Of a stretch of 64,000 nt of DNA, positions 17,605-27,652 are shown in pieces (position 1 is the stretch's first letter; every line of letters begins with the position of its first letter). The notes under the pieces were generated by a model. That model was not told where the DNA came from. It ran no database searches and saw only the letters and a list, made by a program, of their open reading frames with translations. Source of the DNA: Dehalococcoidia bacterium. Its GTDB lineage: Bacteria > Chloroflexota > Dehalococcoidia > SZUA-161. Location of the stretch: NCBI GenBank assembly GCA_014874385.1, contig JACWAE010000075.1, positions 17,695 through 81,694 of the forward strand. The letters run 5' to 3'. Both the position numbers and the translations under genes were made by a program.

Positions 17605-17791
17605 ATTTTCATTACATTTCTTAATTTTATGCACGAGGTTAAGACATAGTACTTCTCCTGGACAGACCTCGGACATTTTCAAACACGAAATTCTCGCCAG
17701 GTTGGGAAAGAGGTTGTAAGCACTCTCTCAGATATGGTAATATTGATGCTCATTTTGTGTTATGATTAAGTGTCAAATAAGGTACAAGCGG

Positions 17792-18592
17792 ATGCAACGC
17801 AGGCATAGTTCAGGCAAAACAATCGTAGTCAAGATCGGCGGCTCGACGCTGGGCAGTCACGACACCACGCTCGATGACTTGGTGTCCCTCCAGAAGAAAG
17901 GCATCCTGCCCGTAGTTGTTCACGGCGGCGGCAGCAAGATCACCGAGTGGCTCAAGAAAATGGGGGCTGCCACCACCTTCGTCCGTGGCATGAGGATGAC
18001 CGATGCCGCAACTCTCGAGGTGGTCATCGCCGTGCTCGCCGGGCTGGTCAACAAGGAGCTTGTGGCTGCAATCATGTCCAGGGGTGGCAAAGCTATCGGA
18101 CTGAGCGGTGTAGATGGCGGACTGATTCAGGGCAGGGTGGAGAACCCCGAGCTTGGCTATGTGGGCGAGGTAGTGAAAGTCAATGCCGAACCTGTTAAAG
18201 CTGTTCTCAGCGCCGGATATATCCCTGTGATCGCTCCCGGCGGATTAAGGGCAGCGAGCGGGGACAGCGACCCCGTGAAGCTTCTTAACATAAATGGGGA
18301 TGTCGTGGCCAGCGAGATCGCAGGTGCGCTTAAGGCGGAGAGGCTTATCTTCCTCACCGATGTACCAGGGGTACGTGACAGCGAGGGTAAATTCCTGCCC
18401 GGGCTATCCGCCGCTGAAGCTAAGAACATGATAGCCTCCGGGGTTATCTCGGGGGGCATGATACCCAAGGTGGAGGCATGTCTTAATGCCCTCTCGCGTG
18501 TGCCCTCGACTCAGATTGTCGACGGCCGCTCCGCCCGTGCACTGCTCTCCGCCATCGAAGAGGAGAACATAGGAACAAGAATCGAGCCATAA
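17792..18592 (+). CDS. argB: Acetylglutamate kinase
   Basis: About 266 aa from ATG 17792; the tracked ATG at 17762 overlaps a TATGAT -10-like sequence and adds a non-conserved stretch. It phosphorylates N-acetylglutamate, the second step of arginine synthesis. KIGGSTLGS binds ATP phosphates, HGGGSKITEWL binds substrate, and INGDVVASEIAGAL plus LTDVPGV are amino-acid kinase-family blocks. No N-terminal arginine-binding helix is evident, so arginine feedback inhibition is uncertain. It leads argB-argD-argG-argH-rpe. Confidence 0.93.
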   Translation: MQRRHSSGKTIVVKIGGSTLGSHDTTLDDLVSLQKKGILPVVVHGGGSKITEWLKKMGAATTFVRGMRMTDAATLEVVIAVLAGLVNKELVAAIMSRGGKAIGLSGVDGGLIQGRVENPELGYVGEVVKVNAEPVKAVLSAGYIPVIAPGGLRAASGDSDPVKLLNINGDVVASEIAGALKAERLIFLTDVPGVRDSEGKFLPGLSAAEAKNMIASGVISGGMIPKVEACLNALSRVPSTQIVDGRSARALLSAIEEENIGTRIEP

Positions 18593-18601
18593 TTTCAGAA
18601 T

Positions 18602-18629
18602 GTAGGGGCGAGGTGACCTCGCCCAAGTA
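18602..18629. repeat. GTAGGGGC palindrome, GAGGTGACCTC core
   Basis: GTAGGGGCGAGGTGACCTCGCCC is a near-perfect dyad; only the outermost right arm (CTAC) is degraded. It lies inside the argB-argD gap, 9 bp after the argB stop. Confidence 0.7.
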
Positions 18630-18631
18630 GC

Positions 18632-18661
18632 CCGTTCGCCCTGAGCCTGTCGAAGGGCAAA
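18632..18661. repeat. CCGTTCGCCCTGAGCCTGTCGAAGGGC repeat
   Basis: Half-copy of the CTTCGACAGGCTCAGGGCGAACGG family, directly after the GTAGGGGC palindrome in the argB-argD gap. Confidence 0.65.
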
Positions 18662-18687
18662 TCACCATAGAAGGTTAGGATAAGGAA

Positions 18688-19869
18688 ATGACCGACTGGC
18701 AGAAACTCGAAAAAAATTACTTTATGCCCACCATCAAACGCATGCCTGTGACCCTGGTCAAGGGCAAAGGGGTGCAGGTGTGGGACGACAAAGGCAGGGA
18801 ATACCTGGACTTCACTGCAGGCTGGGGAGTGAACAGCCTGGGACACTGCCACCCTGTGTTGGTAAAAGCTCTCACTGAGCAAGCCAAAACCCTCATCCAG
18901 ACATCTAACCAGTTTTACACCATACCCCAGATACAGCTCGCCGGGCTGCTTATAGAGAATAGCTGCTTTGACAAAGTATTTTTCTGCAACAGCGGCGCCG
19001 AGGCCAACGAGGGCGCGGTGAAGCTGGCCCGCCGCTATGGTAAGCTCCATCTGAACGGCGCTTACAAGGTGGTCACCGCGTTGAACTCCTTCCACGGGCG
19101 TACACTGGCGATGACCGCTGCCACCGGACAACGCAAATTCCATGAGCCGTATTTGCCCATCCCCGACGGCTTCATAAACGTGGAGTACAATAACATCGGC
19201 GCTATCAAGAAAGGAACCTCTTCACAGACTTGCGCTGTGATGCTGGAGCCTGTCCAGGGCGAGGGCGGCGTCAATATCCCGGATGACAGTTATCTCAAAG
19301 CAGTGCGGGCCTGGTGCGACCGGAAGGGGATTCTTCTCATCCTCGACGAGGTACAGACAGGGATAGGACGCATCGGGACACTCTTTGGCTACGAGCAATT
19401 CAATGTCGAGCCCGATATTATCACCCTGGCCAAAGGACTGGGCGGGGGCATACCCATCGGGGCGTTCCTGGCTAAAGAGAAAGCGGCCGTCTTTGCTCTG
19501 GGCGAGCATGGCTCCACCTTCGGCGGAAACCCGCTGGCCTGCGCTGTGGGCTACGCAACCTTGCAGTTTGTCATCGAAAATGATATACCAGATAAGGTGA
19601 AAAGGAACGGAGCTTACCTGCTATCCCAGCTTAACAAGCTCAAGTCTAAATACGATTTCATCGTAGAGGTGCGAGGTCGCGGGCTTCTGGCTGCCATCCA
19701 GTTCAATAGCGACCTCACCCAGGATATAGTTAAATCATGTATGGAGCGCGGGCTCCTGCTCAATCCGGTGAAACCGAACGCTATTCGCTTCATGCCTCCG
19801 CTGACCGTAGCCAAAAAGGATATAGACGCAGCGATAGGCATACTGGATAAAGTTCTGGCAAAAGCGTAG
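18688..19869 (+). CDS. argD: Acetylornithine aminotransferase
   Basis: A 393-aa class III PLP aminotransferase converting N-acetylglutamate semialdehyde to N-acetylornithine. CNSGAEANEGAVKLARR binds the PLP phosphate, LDEVQTGIGR contains the PLP-ring Asp, and TLAKGLGGGIPIGAF contains the Schiff-base Lys. Its length is typical. The TAG stop lies within the GTAGGGGC arm of a palindromic repeat that begins the argD-argG gap. Succinyldiaminopimelate aminotransferase activity is also possible in this family. Confidence 0.93.
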   Translation: MTDWQKLEKNYFMPTIKRMPVTLVKGKGVQVWDDKGREYLDFTAGWGVNSLGHCHPVLVKALTEQAKTLIQTSNQFYTIPQIQLAGLLIENSCFDKVFFCNSGAEANEGAVKLARRYGKLHLNGAYKVVTALNSFHGRTLAMTAATGQRKFHEPYLPIPDGFINVEYNNIGAIKKGTSSQTCAVMLEPVQGEGGVNIPDDSYLKAVRAWCDRKGILLILDEVQTGIGRIGTLFGYEQFNVEPDIITLAKGLGGGIPIGAFLAKEKAAVFALGEHGSTFGGNPLACAVGYATLQFVIENDIPDKVKRNGAYLLSQLNKLKSKYDFIVEVRGRGLLAAIQFNSDLTQDIVKSCMERGLLLNPVKPNAIRFMPPLTVAKKDIDAAIGILDKVLAKA

Positions 19870-19889
19870 GGGCGAGGTTGCCTCGCCCT
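19866..19889. repeat. GTAGGGGC palindrome, GAGGTTGCCTC core, overlapping argD stop
   Basis: The TAG of GTAGGGGC is the argD stop codon. The core GCGAGG/CCTCGC is intact and the right outer arm is lost. Confidence 0.7.
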
Positions 19890-19924
19890 GGAAACCAAAG
19901 GTGAACGGAAAGCGAGGAACAACA

Positions 19925-21160
19925 TTGAAGGACAAGGTAGTGCTGGCATATAGCGGCGGACTCGATACCTCCGTCGCCATCCGATGGATCGGCGAGAAAT
20001 ACCAGATGAAAGTTATCGCCCTAAGCATAGACCTCGGTGCTGAGAAGGACTATGAGGGTATTCGCCAGAAGGCGCTCAAGGTAGGAGCAGCCAAAGCGCT
20101 GGTAGTGGATGCCAAAGAAGCGTTCATCAACGATTTCGTCTTCCCCGCCCTCCAGGCGGATGCCATATATGAGGGGCAATACACCCTTGCTACCGCACTG
20201 GCGCGCCCTCTCATAACAAAGCTCATGGTACAGACAGCTCTCAGAGAAAAGGCATCTGCGGTAGCTCACGGCTGCACCGGTAAGGGCAACGATCAGGTCA
20301 GGTTCGATGTAACCGTACTTGCCCTGGCCCCACAACTTGACGTAATAGCGCCGGCGCGCGAGTGGGGTTTTACCCGAGAAGAAACTATGGAATATGCTAA
20401 ACGCTACGGCATACCTGTGCCGGTCACTGTGAAAAGCCCTTATTCCATAGACGAGAACCTCTGGGGCAAAAGCATCGAGTGCGGCATACTCGAGGACCCC
20501 TGGGCCGAGCCTCCCGAGGAGGTGTTCACCTGGACCAAATCGCCACAGAAGGCTCCCAACAAACCGCAGTATGTCGAGATAGGCTTCAATCAGGGCATCC
20601 CCATCAGCCTTGGCGGAAAGACAATGGGCGGTGTAGAGCTGGTGGAGAAGCTAAACGCTATCGCCGGAGAGCACGGCGTGGGCAGGATAGACCACCTGGA
20701 AAACCGCCTGGTAGGTATAAAGTCGAGGGAGGTCTACGAGGCTCCGGCAGCTACGGTGCTGCTCGCAGCTCACCTTGCCCTGGAGCAGATGACGCTGGGC
20801 AAAGACCAGCTTCGCTTCAAAGCGCGGGTGGCCCAAGAGTATGCCGACATCGTATACAACGGCCTCTGGTTCTCAGCTATGCACGAAGACCTTACGGCTT
20901 ATGTAAAGAGCACACAAATCCATGTCGAAGGAACAATTCGGGTGAAGCTATTCAAGGGCAAGGCGACCGTGGTCGGGCGCAAGTCGCCCAAGTCGCTCTA
21001 CAGCTATCACCTTGCCACCTATGACAAAGAGGACAAATTCGACCAGAGCGCCTCGGTGGGCTTCATCCAGATATTCGGCCTGCCGGTGAAAACGCAGGCG
21101 CAGGTACAGAGGAAGCTGGACGAGAGTCTGCGCAAAATCGGGGAGAGCGAATTCGTTTGA
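19925..21160 (+). CDS. argG: Argininosuccinate synthase
   Basis: About 411 aa from TTG 19925, which has GAGGA about 8 bp upstream; GTG 19901 is an alternative adding 8 residues. It joins citrulline and aspartate using ATP. The PP-loop AYSGGLDTSVAI binds ATP at the N-terminus, and GCTGKGNDQVRFD and SPYSIDENLWGKSIECG are diagnostic. 29 bp separate it from argH. Confidence 0.95.
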   Translation: MKDKVVLAYSGGLDTSVAIRWIGEKYQMKVIALSIDLGAEKDYEGIRQKALKVGAAKALVVDAKEAFINDFVFPALQADAIYEGQYTLATALARPLITKLMVQTALREKASAVAHGCTGKGNDQVRFDVTVLALAPQLDVIAPAREWGFTREETMEYAKRYGIPVPVTVKSPYSIDENLWGKSIECGILEDPWAEPPEEVFTWTKSPQKAPNKPQYVEIGFNQGIPISLGGKTMGGVELVEKLNAIAGEHGVGRIDHLENRLVGIKSREVYEAPAATVLLAAHLALEQMTLGKDQLRFKARVAQEYADIVYNGLWFSAMHEDLTAYVKSTQIHVEGTIRVKLFKGKATVVGRKSPKSLYSYHLATYDKEDKFDQSASVGFIQIFGLPVKTQAQVQRKLDESLRKIGESEFV

Positions 21161-21189
21161 AATCGAGCTAAACTCAGAGGTCTAGATAT

Positions 21190-22566
21190 ATGGATAAACC
21201 TATGCGCGATCGTTTCAGTAAAGAACCCAATAAGCTGGCGAAGGGCTACACCGTCTCGGTACCCTTCGACAAACGCCTCTATCGCCATGACATCGCTGGC
21301 TCCGTAGCTCATGCCCGCATGCTCTGGAAACAGGGCATCATCCCCGATAAGGATGCCGAGCTAATCATAATGGGGCTCACTTCTATCAGGGAGGAGATTG
21401 AGAAGGGACAGTTCCAGTTTAATAAGGAGCTTGAAGATATCCACATGAACATCGAGGCCCGCCTCATTGAGAAGATAGGCGATACCGGGGGCATGCTTCA
21501 TACCGCCCGTTCCCGAAACGACCAGGTCGCCCTGGACATGAGGCTGTTCACTAAAGAAGCGATAAACGAGACCATTGACGGTCTAAAGGCTTTCCAGAGT
21601 GCGCTCTTAGACCTTGCCGAAGCTAATACGGGCGTGTCCATACCAGGGTATACCCATCTTCAGAGGGCACAGCCGGTTTTATTTGCACATTATCTCCTCG
21701 CCTATTTCGAGATGTTTCAGCGCGACATCGAGCGCCTCCAGCAATGTCTCGAACGCACCGATGTCATGCCTCTGGGCAGCGGCGCTTTAGCAGGTGTGTC
21801 TTATCCCATAGACCGCAGCTCTGTAGCCAGGGAGCTGGGCTTCAGCAAGGTGAGCGCTAACAGCATAGATGCCGTTTCTGATCGCGACTTCGTCATAGAG
21901 TATCAGGCGGCAGCCAGCATAATCATGATGCACCTCTCGCGCCTGGCCGAGGAGATTGTACTCTGGTCTACAGCCGAGTTTGGCTTCATTGAGCTTGACG
22001 ATGCCTTCGCCACAGGCTCAAGCATCATGCCCCAGAAGAAAAACCCGGATGTGGCTGAGCTGGCGCGAGGCAAGGCAGGCAGGGTTTACGGCCATCTCGT
22101 AGCTATCCTTACCACGATGAAAGGCCTGCCCCTGTCCTATAACCGCGATTTGCAGGAGGATAAAGAAGGGCTTTTTGACTCTGTAGATACCGTGCTCTCC
22201 ACGCTCGAGGTATTCACCGCCATGATAGCCGGTGTGCACATAAATGCAGAGCGTACCCACAGCGCCGCCGGCGGCAACTACAGCCTCGCTACAGACATTG
22301 CAGATTACCTGGCCAAGAAAGGCATACCCTTCCGCCAGGCTCATGCCATCGTGGGCAAGCTGGTGCGCTACGCCATCGAAAACAAAAAGTCCTTGTCCGA
22401 ACTGGAAATAAAAGAATACAAAACGTTCAGCCCCAAGTTTGAGGCGGATGTAAAGTCCATCACCGTGGAGTCCTCGCTGGTATCGCGCAATGTTCCCGGG
22501 GGGACTGCCCCCGAGCAAGTCCGGATAGCCCTGGCGGCAGCTAGAAGGATGCTCAATGGCAAATAA
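21190..22566 (+). CDS. argH: Argininosuccinate lyase
   Basis: A 458-aa fumarase/aspartase-superfamily lyase that releases arginine and fumarate. HTARSRNDQVALDMRLF, PGYTHLQRAQPV (catalytic His) and the mobile signature loop GSSIMPQKKNPD (catalytic Ser) are all present. Its 3' end overlaps rpe by 11 bp, so rpe is translationally coupled to the arginine operon. Confidence 0.95.
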   Translation: MDKPMRDRFSKEPNKLAKGYTVSVPFDKRLYRHDIAGSVAHARMLWKQGIIPDKDAELIIMGLTSIREEIEKGQFQFNKELEDIHMNIEARLIEKIGDTGGMLHTARSRNDQVALDMRLFTKEAINETIDGLKAFQSALLDLAEANTGVSIPGYTHLQRAQPVLFAHYLLAYFEMFQRDIERLQQCLERTDVMPLGSGALAGVSYPIDRSSVARELGFSKVSANSIDAVSDRDFVIEYQAAASIIMMHLSRLAEEIVLWSTAEFGFIELDDAFATGSSIMPQKKNPDVAELARGKAGRVYGHLVAILTTMKGLPLSYNRDLQEDKEGLFDSVDTVLSTLEVFTAMIAGVHINAERTHSAAGGNYSLATDIADYLAKKGIPFRQAHAIVGKLVRYAIENKKSLSELEIKEYKTFSPKFEADVKSITVESSLVSRNVPGGTAPEQVRIALAAARRMLNGK

Positions 22567-23236
22567 AATCAAGCTGGCCCCCTCTATACTGTCAGCCGAC
22601 TTCGGCCGGCTGGGTGAGCAGGTAGTGGAGGCCACCAGGGCAGGCGCCGATTATATACACGTAGATGTCATGGACGGGCACTTCGTGCCCAATATCACCA
22701 TCGGCCCTCTGGTAGTGGCAGCCATCCGCCCTCACACCAATCTCCCTCTTGATGTCCACCTGATGATAGAATCGCCGGAGAAGTATGTCCAGCAGTTCGC
22801 TCAGGCCGGCGCCAATATCATCACGGTTCACGTTGAGGTATGCCCCCACTTGCATAGAGTGGTAGAATCAATAAAAGAGCTGGGGGTCAAGGCAGGGGTC
22901 TCCCTGAATCCGAGCACCCCCTTGACCACAGTGGATGAGGTATTGTCGGCTCTGGACTTGGTGTTGCTGATGTCTGTCAACCCCGGTTTCGGGGGACAAC
23001 AGTTTATCGAGGGCACAGTTGGCAAAATCGCCCGTCTCAGGCGTAGACTCGATGAACTGGGGCTGGCTGCTGAACTGGAGGTAGATGGGGGCATTAATGC
23101 CGAGATAGCGCCTAGAGTAGCCAGAGCGGGGGCGCGGGTGCTGGTGGCCGGCGCTGCCGTGTTCAACAAAAAGGAAGGCGTCTCACAAGCGTTGGGGAGG
23201 ATTAGAAAGAGCCTGCGCAGGCTTAATGATGGATGA
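22556..23236 (+). CDS. rpe: Ribulose-phosphate 3-epimerase
   Basis: A 226-aa TIM-barrel epimerase interconverting ribulose-5-phosphate and xylulose-5-phosphate. APSILSADFGRLGEQ, HVDVMDGHFVPNITIGP (metal ligands and catalytic Asp), LMSVNPGFGGQ and EVDGGINAE are the standard motifs. Its start lies inside argH. The 3' end is 7 bp from the convergent rpmB. Confidence 0.95.
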   Translation: MANKIKLAPSILSADFGRLGEQVVEATRAGADYIHVDVMDGHFVPNITIGPLVVAAIRPHTNLPLDVHLMIESPEKYVQQFAQAGANIITVHVEVCPHLHRVVESIKELGVKAGVSLNPSTPLTTVDEVLSALDLVLLMSVNPGFGGQQFIEGTVGKIARLRRRLDELGLAAELEVDGGINAEIAPRVARAGARVLVAGAAVFNKKEGVSQALGRIRKSLRRLNDG

Positions 23237-23243
23237 AAGGGAG

Positions 23244-23426
23244 CTAGCCGCTAACCTTTTGCCGGGTGCGCAGACACCTGGTGCAGATGTTAATCCGCTT
23301 CCTTTTGCCGTCTATGACGATGGTGGTTTTGCTGATATTAGGCAACCAGCGCCGCTGGGTATGGCGCTTGGAATGGGATATATTATCTCCAACCTGTGGT
23401 TCCTTTCCACACAACTCGCACTTCAA
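23244..23426 (-). CDS. rpmB: 50S ribosomal protein L28
   Basis: 60 aa. The two CxxC pairs (CELCG and CTRCL) make it the zinc-binding form of L28. HTQRRWLPNI is the family core. The start codon is TTG with AAAGGAG 7 bp upstream. It is transcribed alone, divergent from the fatty-acid kinase gene. Confidence 0.93.
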   Translation of the reverse strand: MKCELCGKEPQVGDNISHSKRHTQRRWLPNISKTTIVIDGKRKRINICTRCLRTRQKVSG

Positions 23427-23509
23427 CGCCTTCTCCTTTGACTAAGACTCCATTTTCTTGTAGAATTCACTGTAAAATATAACACAATCAAGCCGAGATA
23501 GCAAGTAAA

Positions 23510-25165
23510 ATGAAGAGAGGCCAAGAAATCAAGAAGAGTATTGTTGTGAATAAAAAAACTCGTTGCAATGGACATGACTTGAACGGCATGTTCAACGCTG
23601 CTACCCGCCTACTGGAACGCAACGCCCAGTCGATCAACGCACTCAACGTTTTCCCCGTGCCGGATGGCGATACAGGCATCAACATGCTCTTAACTATGCG
23701 GGCAGCGATAGATGAGGCCAGCCGCAACGATAATGGGAGCGCAACAGTGGTCGCTCAGGCGATAGCCAGGGGCTCCCTCATGGGAGCTCGCGGGAACAGC
23801 GGCGTGATATTATCCCAGATATTTCGGGGGTTGGCACACGGGCTGGATGGTAAGCGCACCTTCACCGCCCCTGATTTTGCTAATGCCCTTGCTCAGTCAG
23901 CCGACTTCGCATATAAAGGGGTAACCAAGCCCGTGGAAGGAACCATCCTCACCGTCATACGCGAAGCTGCGGCTGCGGCTCAGGCCAAAAGCTCCTCCAA
24001 TAACACGGACATGCTGTCAGTAATGGAGACAGTAGTCGAAGAGGCCAAAGCCTCCGTGGCGAGGACACCCACTCTGCTGCCCGTGTTGCGCCAGGCCGGG
24101 GTGGTGGATGCCGGAGGACAAGGGCTCTATGTCGTATTTGAAGGCGCTCTTCGCTATCTGCGGGGCGAAACGGAGGAAGCCGAGCCTGTAGAGACAGCAC
24201 CGCCAGAGGCAACCCCGATTATCACTGCCCCAAAGCCCCCCGAAAACGTCCAATACGGATACTGCACCGAGTTTCTGCTTCATGGCAAAGGCCTCGATCC
24301 GGAAGGCATAAGAGAGAAGCTAACCACCCTCGGCGAATCCGTTCTGGTAGTCGGCGATGAAGCTATGATAAGAGTACATCTCCACACCTTTGACCCCGGG
24401 ACTGCCTTGAGCTACGCTTCCGCTTTGGGCACCCTGCAGCAGGTGAAAGTGGAGAATATGGACGATCAGCATCAGGATTTCCTCGCCGCCAAGCTGCAAC
24501 AGCCGATAGGCAATGTCTCTACCATTGCTGTAGCCTCGGGAGAGGGACTCATCCAGGTATTCTACAGCGTCGGAGCAACGATAGTCGTTTCCGGCGGTCA
24601 GACCATGAACCCCAGCGTCCAGGAGCTTCTCCAGGCCGTGGAATCAGTTTACTCAGACAGAGTTATCATCCTGCCCAACAACGCTAATATCGTGATGGCA
24701 GCCCGTCAGGTTCCGGAGTTGACCAAAAAGCAGGTCGAGGTTGTGCACACAGAGACCATACCTCAGGGAATAGCCGCGCTCCTGGTCTTCAATTACGAAG
24801 CTGACCTTGAGACAAACGTTGCTGCCATGAAGACAGCTATATCAACAGTTCACAGCGGCGAGGTCACCACCGCAGTGAGATCGATGAGCCTCGACGGCAT
24901 GACAGTGAAAGAAGGGCAGGCCATCGCCTTTCTCGACGGCGAACTGGTGGTCGCAGATGATAGCATGCCGCAGGTCGTCCACAAGCTTTTGGACAGGGTG
25001 GATGTTGAGAAAGCAGGATTGGTCACTATCTACTATGGGGCCGATACCGAGCAAGCCGAGGCTGAGCGCATAGGGGAGTCAGTCCGGGAGAAATACCCCG
25101 CTCTGGAAGTAGAAGTGGTTGCCGGTGAGCAGCCATACTATAATTACATCATCTCTGTTGAGTAA
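23510..25165 (+). CDS. fakA: DhaL/DegV-type fatty acid kinase-like protein (FakA/YloV family)
   Basis: 551 aa. The N-terminal DhaL kinase domain has NVFPVPDGDTG (metal-ATP site), RGSLMGARGNSGVILSQIFRG and DAGGQGLY. An Ala/Pro-rich linker (about 225-240) leads to middle and C-terminal FakA domains. FakA phosphorylates fatty acids bound to a FakB (DegV) partner before incorporation into phospholipid; no DegV-like fakB is visible in this window. It is followed by recG with slight ORF overlap, as commonly seen for yloV-recG neighbours in Firmicutes and others. Confidence 0.88.
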   Translation: MKRGQEIKKSIVVNKKTRCNGHDLNGMFNAATRLLERNAQSINALNVFPVPDGDTGINMLLTMRAAIDEASRNDNGSATVVAQAIARGSLMGARGNSGVILSQIFRGLAHGLDGKRTFTAPDFANALAQSADFAYKGVTKPVEGTILTVIREAAAAAQAKSSSNNTDMLSVMETVVEEAKASVARTPTLLPVLRQAGVVDAGGQGLYVVFEGALRYLRGETEEAEPVETAPPEATPIITAPKPPENVQYGYCTEFLLHGKGLDPEGIREKLTTLGESVLVVGDEAMIRVHLHTFDPGTALSYASALGTLQQVKVENMDDQHQDFLAAKLQQPIGNVSTIAVASGEGLIQVFYSVGATIVVSGGQTMNPSVQELLQAVESVYSDRVIILPNNANIVMAARQVPELTKKQVEVVHTETIPQGIAALLVFNYEADLETNVAAMKTAISTVHSGEVTTAVRSMSLDGMTVKEGQAIAFLDGELVVADDSMPQVVHKLLDRVDVEKAGLVTIYYGADTEQAEAERIGESVREKYPALEVEVVAGEQPYYNYIISVE

Positions 25166-25199
25166 ACGAGTCCCAAGGCCTCCAATATATTGGCCAGGA

Positions 25200-27650
25200 A
25201 TGCACCCGTATCCCCAATCTACTAGCAAGGGAAAAATTGCTTTGAATCAGACTATTGAAAGCTTGCGCAAAGTCCTGAAGCTGGAACAGGCCAAAGGATA
25301 CAGCGATAAAGCCGTTATGGGAGGGCTGGACAGATTCCTGCGTAACCTGTCCCCGCCCGATGAGAGGCTCTCTCGACTGCTCTCGCTCAATTACTCGGCC
25401 CTGGACACTGGGGCACGAGAAAGATGGATTAAGAATATACTCGGTCAGCTTGACTCAGGAGAACTGAGAGTGCAGCCCCCGCCTGAAATCATCGCCCCTG
25501 AACAGAAACACCTGGCTACACATGCCAGACATGGCAGCAAGCAATCCCTGGACGCCCCAATCACCTCAATTAAAGGCATAAACTTAAGTCTCGCCAGTAA
25601 ATTTGACAAGCTGGGGGTGAAGACGGTTCGCCAGCTTCTCTACTTCTTCCCCCGCCGCCACATAGACTACAGCCAAAGAAAGCTCATCTCGGAGCTGGAG
25701 GTAGGCGCAGAGCAGACTATCGTGGCCACCATCTGGGAAGCCGCCCAGAAGGGCAAAGGATACAGGATGCGCAACACGGAGGCCGTAGTCGGCGACGAGT
25801 CAGGCAACATAAGGGTTATCTGGTTCAACCAGCCCTATCTGGCCAAGAAGCTCACCACCAACAGCCGGATTGTGCTCAGCGGCAGGGTAGCAGAATTCCG
25901 GGGCAGAAAGGTTTTCCAATCACCAGAGTGGGAGCTTCTGGAGTCCGACGACCTGATTCATACCGGCAGGCTGGTTCCTGTCTATCCGCTTACCGCAGGG
26001 CTCTATCCCCGGACAGTGCGCAGGTTAGTCAAAGGGACATTGGACCGCTGGCTGCCTGAACTGACCGATTTTCTTCCTGAAAATGTGAAAAGAAGTGCGG
26101 CATTGCTGCCGCTTCCCGAAGCTATTCGGCAAGCTCACTACCCGGATAATGAACTCAGCAAAGACCAAGCCAGGAAGCGCTTGGCTTTCGACGAACTCTT
26201 CCTCATCCAGCTTGGAGTGCTGGCCAAGAAACGGGACTGGCAGGAAGACGGTATAGGAAATGCCTTCAATGTAGACAGCAGCCATCTTGAGCCGTTTTTC
26301 AATTCCCTGCCTTTCAAATTGACCTCTGCCCAGATACGCATCCTGGCCGAGATTCAGAGCGACCTGAGCAAAGCGAAGCCGATGAGCCGGCTCCTGCAGG
26401 GTGAGGTCGGCAGCGGCAAAACAGTGGTGGCTACAGCCGCGCTGCTGCTGGCTACCGCCAACGGCTATCAGGCTGCACTCATGGCGCCGACAGAGATTCT
26501 GGCCGAGCAGCACTTCTATACTATTTGTGGCTTGTTGAGTAGAGCAGGCGGTGAATCCAGCGATGACAGGCCTGTTCGCACATTCTCCTCAATGCTTCCT
26601 CACCCCATCAGCGTGGGACTCATAATAGGAGGCCTCAAAGAGAGCTCAAAGCAGGAGCTTCAGGAGCGTGTCTCAGCAGGGGAGATAAACATCGTTATCG
26701 GCACTCACGCCCTTATTCAGAAAGGGGTTGATTTCCAGAATCTGGGGTTTTGCGTGGTCGACGAGCAGCACCGCTTCGGAGTTATGCAGCGTGCTGCGCT
26801 GCGCTCCAAAGGCTCCTGTCCTCATGTCCTGGTGATGAGCGCCACTCCCATCCCGCGTACCCTGGCGCTCACCTTATACGGCGACCTCGACCTCTCAATG
26901 CTGGACGAGCTGCCACCGGGCAGAATTGAGATAAAAACCAGGTTCCTCAGCCCGGAGCAACGGCAGAAAGCTTACGATTTCGTCCGCAAACAGGTTGCTG
27001 AGGGACGCCAGGCCTTCATTATCTGCCCCTTAATCGAGGAGTCCGAGGCAATCGTGACCAAGGCAGCCATCACGGAACATGAGCACCTCTCCAGAAGCGT
27101 ATTCCCTGACCTGCGACTGGGATTGCTCCACGGTCGCCTCAACAGCGCAGAGAAAGATGAGGTAATGCAGCGCTTCCGCAACGGCGACATAGACATACTG
27201 GTATCGACGCCAGTGGTAGAGGTAGGCGTAGATGTCCCTAACGCCACGGTGATGCTGATAGAAGGCGCTGACCGCTTCGGCCTGGCGCAGTTGCACCAGT
27301 TTCGCGGCCGCGTGGGCCGGGGGCAACACCAGAGTTACTGCCTGCTCCTTGCTGAGACGCCCTCGGCGGAAGCTAAAGAGCGGCTATCGTTACTCGAACG
27401 TATACGCAATGGATTTACCCTTGCCGAAGAGGACTTGAGGCTCAGGGGGCCGGGAGAGTTCTTCGGCACCCGCCAGAGCGGGCTCCCTGACCTGAAGATG
27501 GCAAAGCTCTCCGATGTCGAACTTTTGGAGCTTGCCCGCAGTGAAGCAATTCATCTTTTCGAGGCTGACCCCTACCTCAAGCAGCCGGAGCACAGACTCC
27601 TTGCCAGGGAGGTCAGCCGCCTATGGTATACTGAAGGGGAGTTAAGCTAG
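25200..27650 (+). CDS. recG: ATP-dependent DNA helicase RecG
   Basis: About 816 aa from ATG 25200; the tracked TTG at 25119 lies inside fakA, and TTG 25242 is another alternative. It remodels stalled forks and Holliday junctions. An N-terminal extension (about 1-110) precedes the wedge/OB domain ([30 protein letters not shown]). Helicase motifs follow: [43 protein letters not shown], and [34 protein letters not shown]. Only 2 bp separate it from argS. Confidence 0.95.
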   Translation: MHPYPQSTSKGKIALNQTIESLRKVLKLEQAKGYSDKAVMGGLDRFLRNLSPPDERLSRLLSLNYSALDTGARERWIKNILGQLDSGELRVQPPPEIIAPEQKHLATHARHGSKQSLDAPITSIKGINLSLASKFDKLGVKTVRQLLYFFPRRHIDYSQRKLISELEVGAEQTIVATIWEAAQKGKGYRMRNTEAVVGDESGNIRVIWFNQPYLAKKLTTNSRIVLSGRVAEFRGRKVFQSPEWELLESDDLIHTGRLVPVYPLTAGLYPRTVRRLVKGTLDRWLPELTDFLPENVKRSAALLPLPEAIRQAHYPDNELSKDQARKRLAFDELFLIQLGVLAKKRDWQEDGIGNAFNVDSSHLEPFFNSLPFKLTSAQIRILAEIQSDLSKAKPMSRLLQGEVGSGKTVVATAALLLATANGYQAALMAPTEILAEQHFYTICGLLSRAGGESSDDRPVRTFSSMLPHPISVGLIIGGLKESSKQELQERVSAGEINIVIGTHALIQKGVDFQNLGFCVVDEQHRFGVMQRAALRSKGSCPHVLVMSATPIPRTLALTLYGDLDLSMLDELPPGRIEIKTRFLSPEQRQKAYDFVRKQVAEGRQAFIICPLIEESEAIVTKAAITEHEHLSRSVFPDLRLGLLHGRLNSAEKDEVMQRFRNGDIDILVSTPVVEVGVDVPNATVMLIEGADRFGLAQLHQFRGRVGRGQHQSYCLLLAETPSAEAKERLSLLERIRNGFTLAEEDLRLRGPGEFFGTRQSGLPDLKMAKLSDVELLELARSEAIHLFEADPYLKQPEHRLLAREVSRLWYTEGELS

Positions 27651-27652
27651 CT

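Noticed and set aside
25119-25199. N-terminal extension of RecG from TTG 25119
   Set aside because: The stretch lies within the end of fakA in another frame and does not resemble RecG N-termini; ATG 25200 fits better.
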